Assembly (NCBI RefSeq): GCF_000967495.1
Contig: NZ_JXXU01000053.1
Location: forward strand, 23,133 to 87,132
Source: Vibrio neptunius
GTDB taxonomy: Bacteria > Pseudomonadota > Gammaproteobacteria > Enterobacterales > Vibrionaceae
DNA: 64,000 bases
Reading direction: 5' to 3'
The position numbers and the translations under genes are program-made. Each line of letters starts with the position of its first letter. Position 1 is the stretch's first letter. The notes under the pieces were generated by a model. The model did not search any database. It was not told where the DNA came from and saw only the letters and a program-made list of their open reading frames with translations. Below, piece by piece: positions 63,583 to 64,000 of this stretch.

Positions 63583-64000
63583 CTAAATTCTCCATGTTGT
63601 TGTTAGTAAGTTCTCATGCAATATGCAAGCAGGCACACTTTATTCAATTGATTTCATTAATGATATTAGACTTTAGTATTGGTTTTATAGATTATTTTTT
63701 TGATTGTTAACTGAAAATACACCGGGTTTTAAAGGAAAATACTGGACACACACCAATAAATAGACAGATAGGCTTTCTACCTTGAGGCTGGTTTTGATGC
63801 ATTGCCACAATGATAGGTGTGTGTCCTGAATTTACGCTGAATTTACGACCTGAACTTACTAACTTCTTTATGTCGTAAATTGCTAGCGAGCTAATGAGAA
63901 TGGGGTGATAAATAATGTTAAATCATAATAATAATGGTTGTGTAGCCTGAAACCGAATTGAACGATATTTATACAATTTGGCTCCATTTCTTATGTGAGC
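63583..64000. other. Upstream region of the peptide operon and window end
   Basis: This region is AT-rich near 63610-63720, suiting a minus-strand promoter, which I cannot place exactly. It contains one inverted-repeat element at 63744-63826. No convincing gene is seen after that. Confidence 0.5.
63744..63826. repeat. Dispersed inverted-repeat element with perfect 11-bp ends
   Basis: GGACACACACC at the left and GGTGTGTGTCC at the right are exact inverted repeats, 83 bases overall. A tandem CTGAATTTACG follows. A degenerate copy lies at 59130-59206 and a half copy at 47042. It is small and has no coding capacity, like a MITE or REP-type element; no transposase was found in the window. Confidence 0.65.

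Noticed and set aside
63381..63710. 109-residue plus-strand frame opposite the peptide gene
   Set aside because: It is antisense to the peptide gene and the oxygenase start, has no ribosome-binding site and no family resemblance.
1..64000. CRISPR arrays, rRNA, tRNA genes, integron attC sites and insertion sequences
   Set aside because: I saw no regularly spaced direct repeats other than the oriCII iterons, no tRNA-like or rRNA sequence and no transposase or integrase gene.

Overview
The window is from the second (smaller) chromosome of a Vibrio and spans its replication origin. The origin block contains an RctB initiator gene on the minus strand, a 1.25-kb gene-free stretch with six regularly spaced GATC-containing iterons next to a perfect DnaA box, and parA2-parB2 on the plus strand. 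Five copies of the Vibrio chromosome-II centromere motif (TTTACANTGTAAA, parS2) lie across about 31 kb of the window. I cannot name the species.

Layout. 1-6.3 kb: short-chain dehydrogenases, a double cupin, a LysR regulator, a TPR/DUF1311 exported protein, a YebC-type protein and small conserved proteins. 6.6-8.9 kb: a Fur-box-preceded operon of two oligopeptide-type ABC ATPases and an unknown protein. 9-14.8 kb: rctB, oriCII, parA2 and parB2. 14.9-16.9 kb: tmcA. 17-35 kb: a nitrate-sensor-type chemoreceptor facing a full chemosensory operon (STAS, CheY, CheA, two CheW, a four-PAS receptor, CheR, CheD, CheB, a second receptor). It is followed by a STAS / REC-PP2C-HATPase partner-switch pair and a FapA-type DUF342 protein. 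The gene content resembles V. cholerae chemotaxis cluster III. 35-37 kb: a drug-type MFS exporter and an AraC regulator.

The right half is accessory. 37.2-44.1 kb holds a truncated peroxiredoxin, an AT-rich stretch, an exported protein of unknown function, and a TccC-like Rhs protein split into two overlapping genes, the second beginning with a twin-arginine signal. 44-51 kb has a universal stress protein, a methyltransferase, a GH1 glycosidase, a TSUP transporter, a hydroxyisobutyrate-dehydrogenase-like enzyme and a divergent MocR regulator with two palindromic operators, plus gene remnants. 51-58.3 kb is a LysR-controlled operon of an alpha-oxoamine synthase, an MFS exporter and a two-subunit biotin-dependent acyl-CoA carboxylase, which looks like a small biosynthetic cluster.

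The most novel-looking locus is at 59.6-63.6 kb on the minus strand. A 40-residue acidic peptide with a Cys-rich C-terminus (positions 63460-63582) has a good ribosome-binding site. It is followed by a strong hairpin and four tightly coupled genes: two JmjC/cupin-type oxygenases, an MFS exporter and a prolyl-hydroxylase-type Fe(II)/2-oxoglutarate oxygenase. I read this as a RiPP-like (ribosomally made, post-translationally modified peptide) system whose tailoring is done by oxygenases. Copies of a short inverted-repeat element lie on both sides of the locus.
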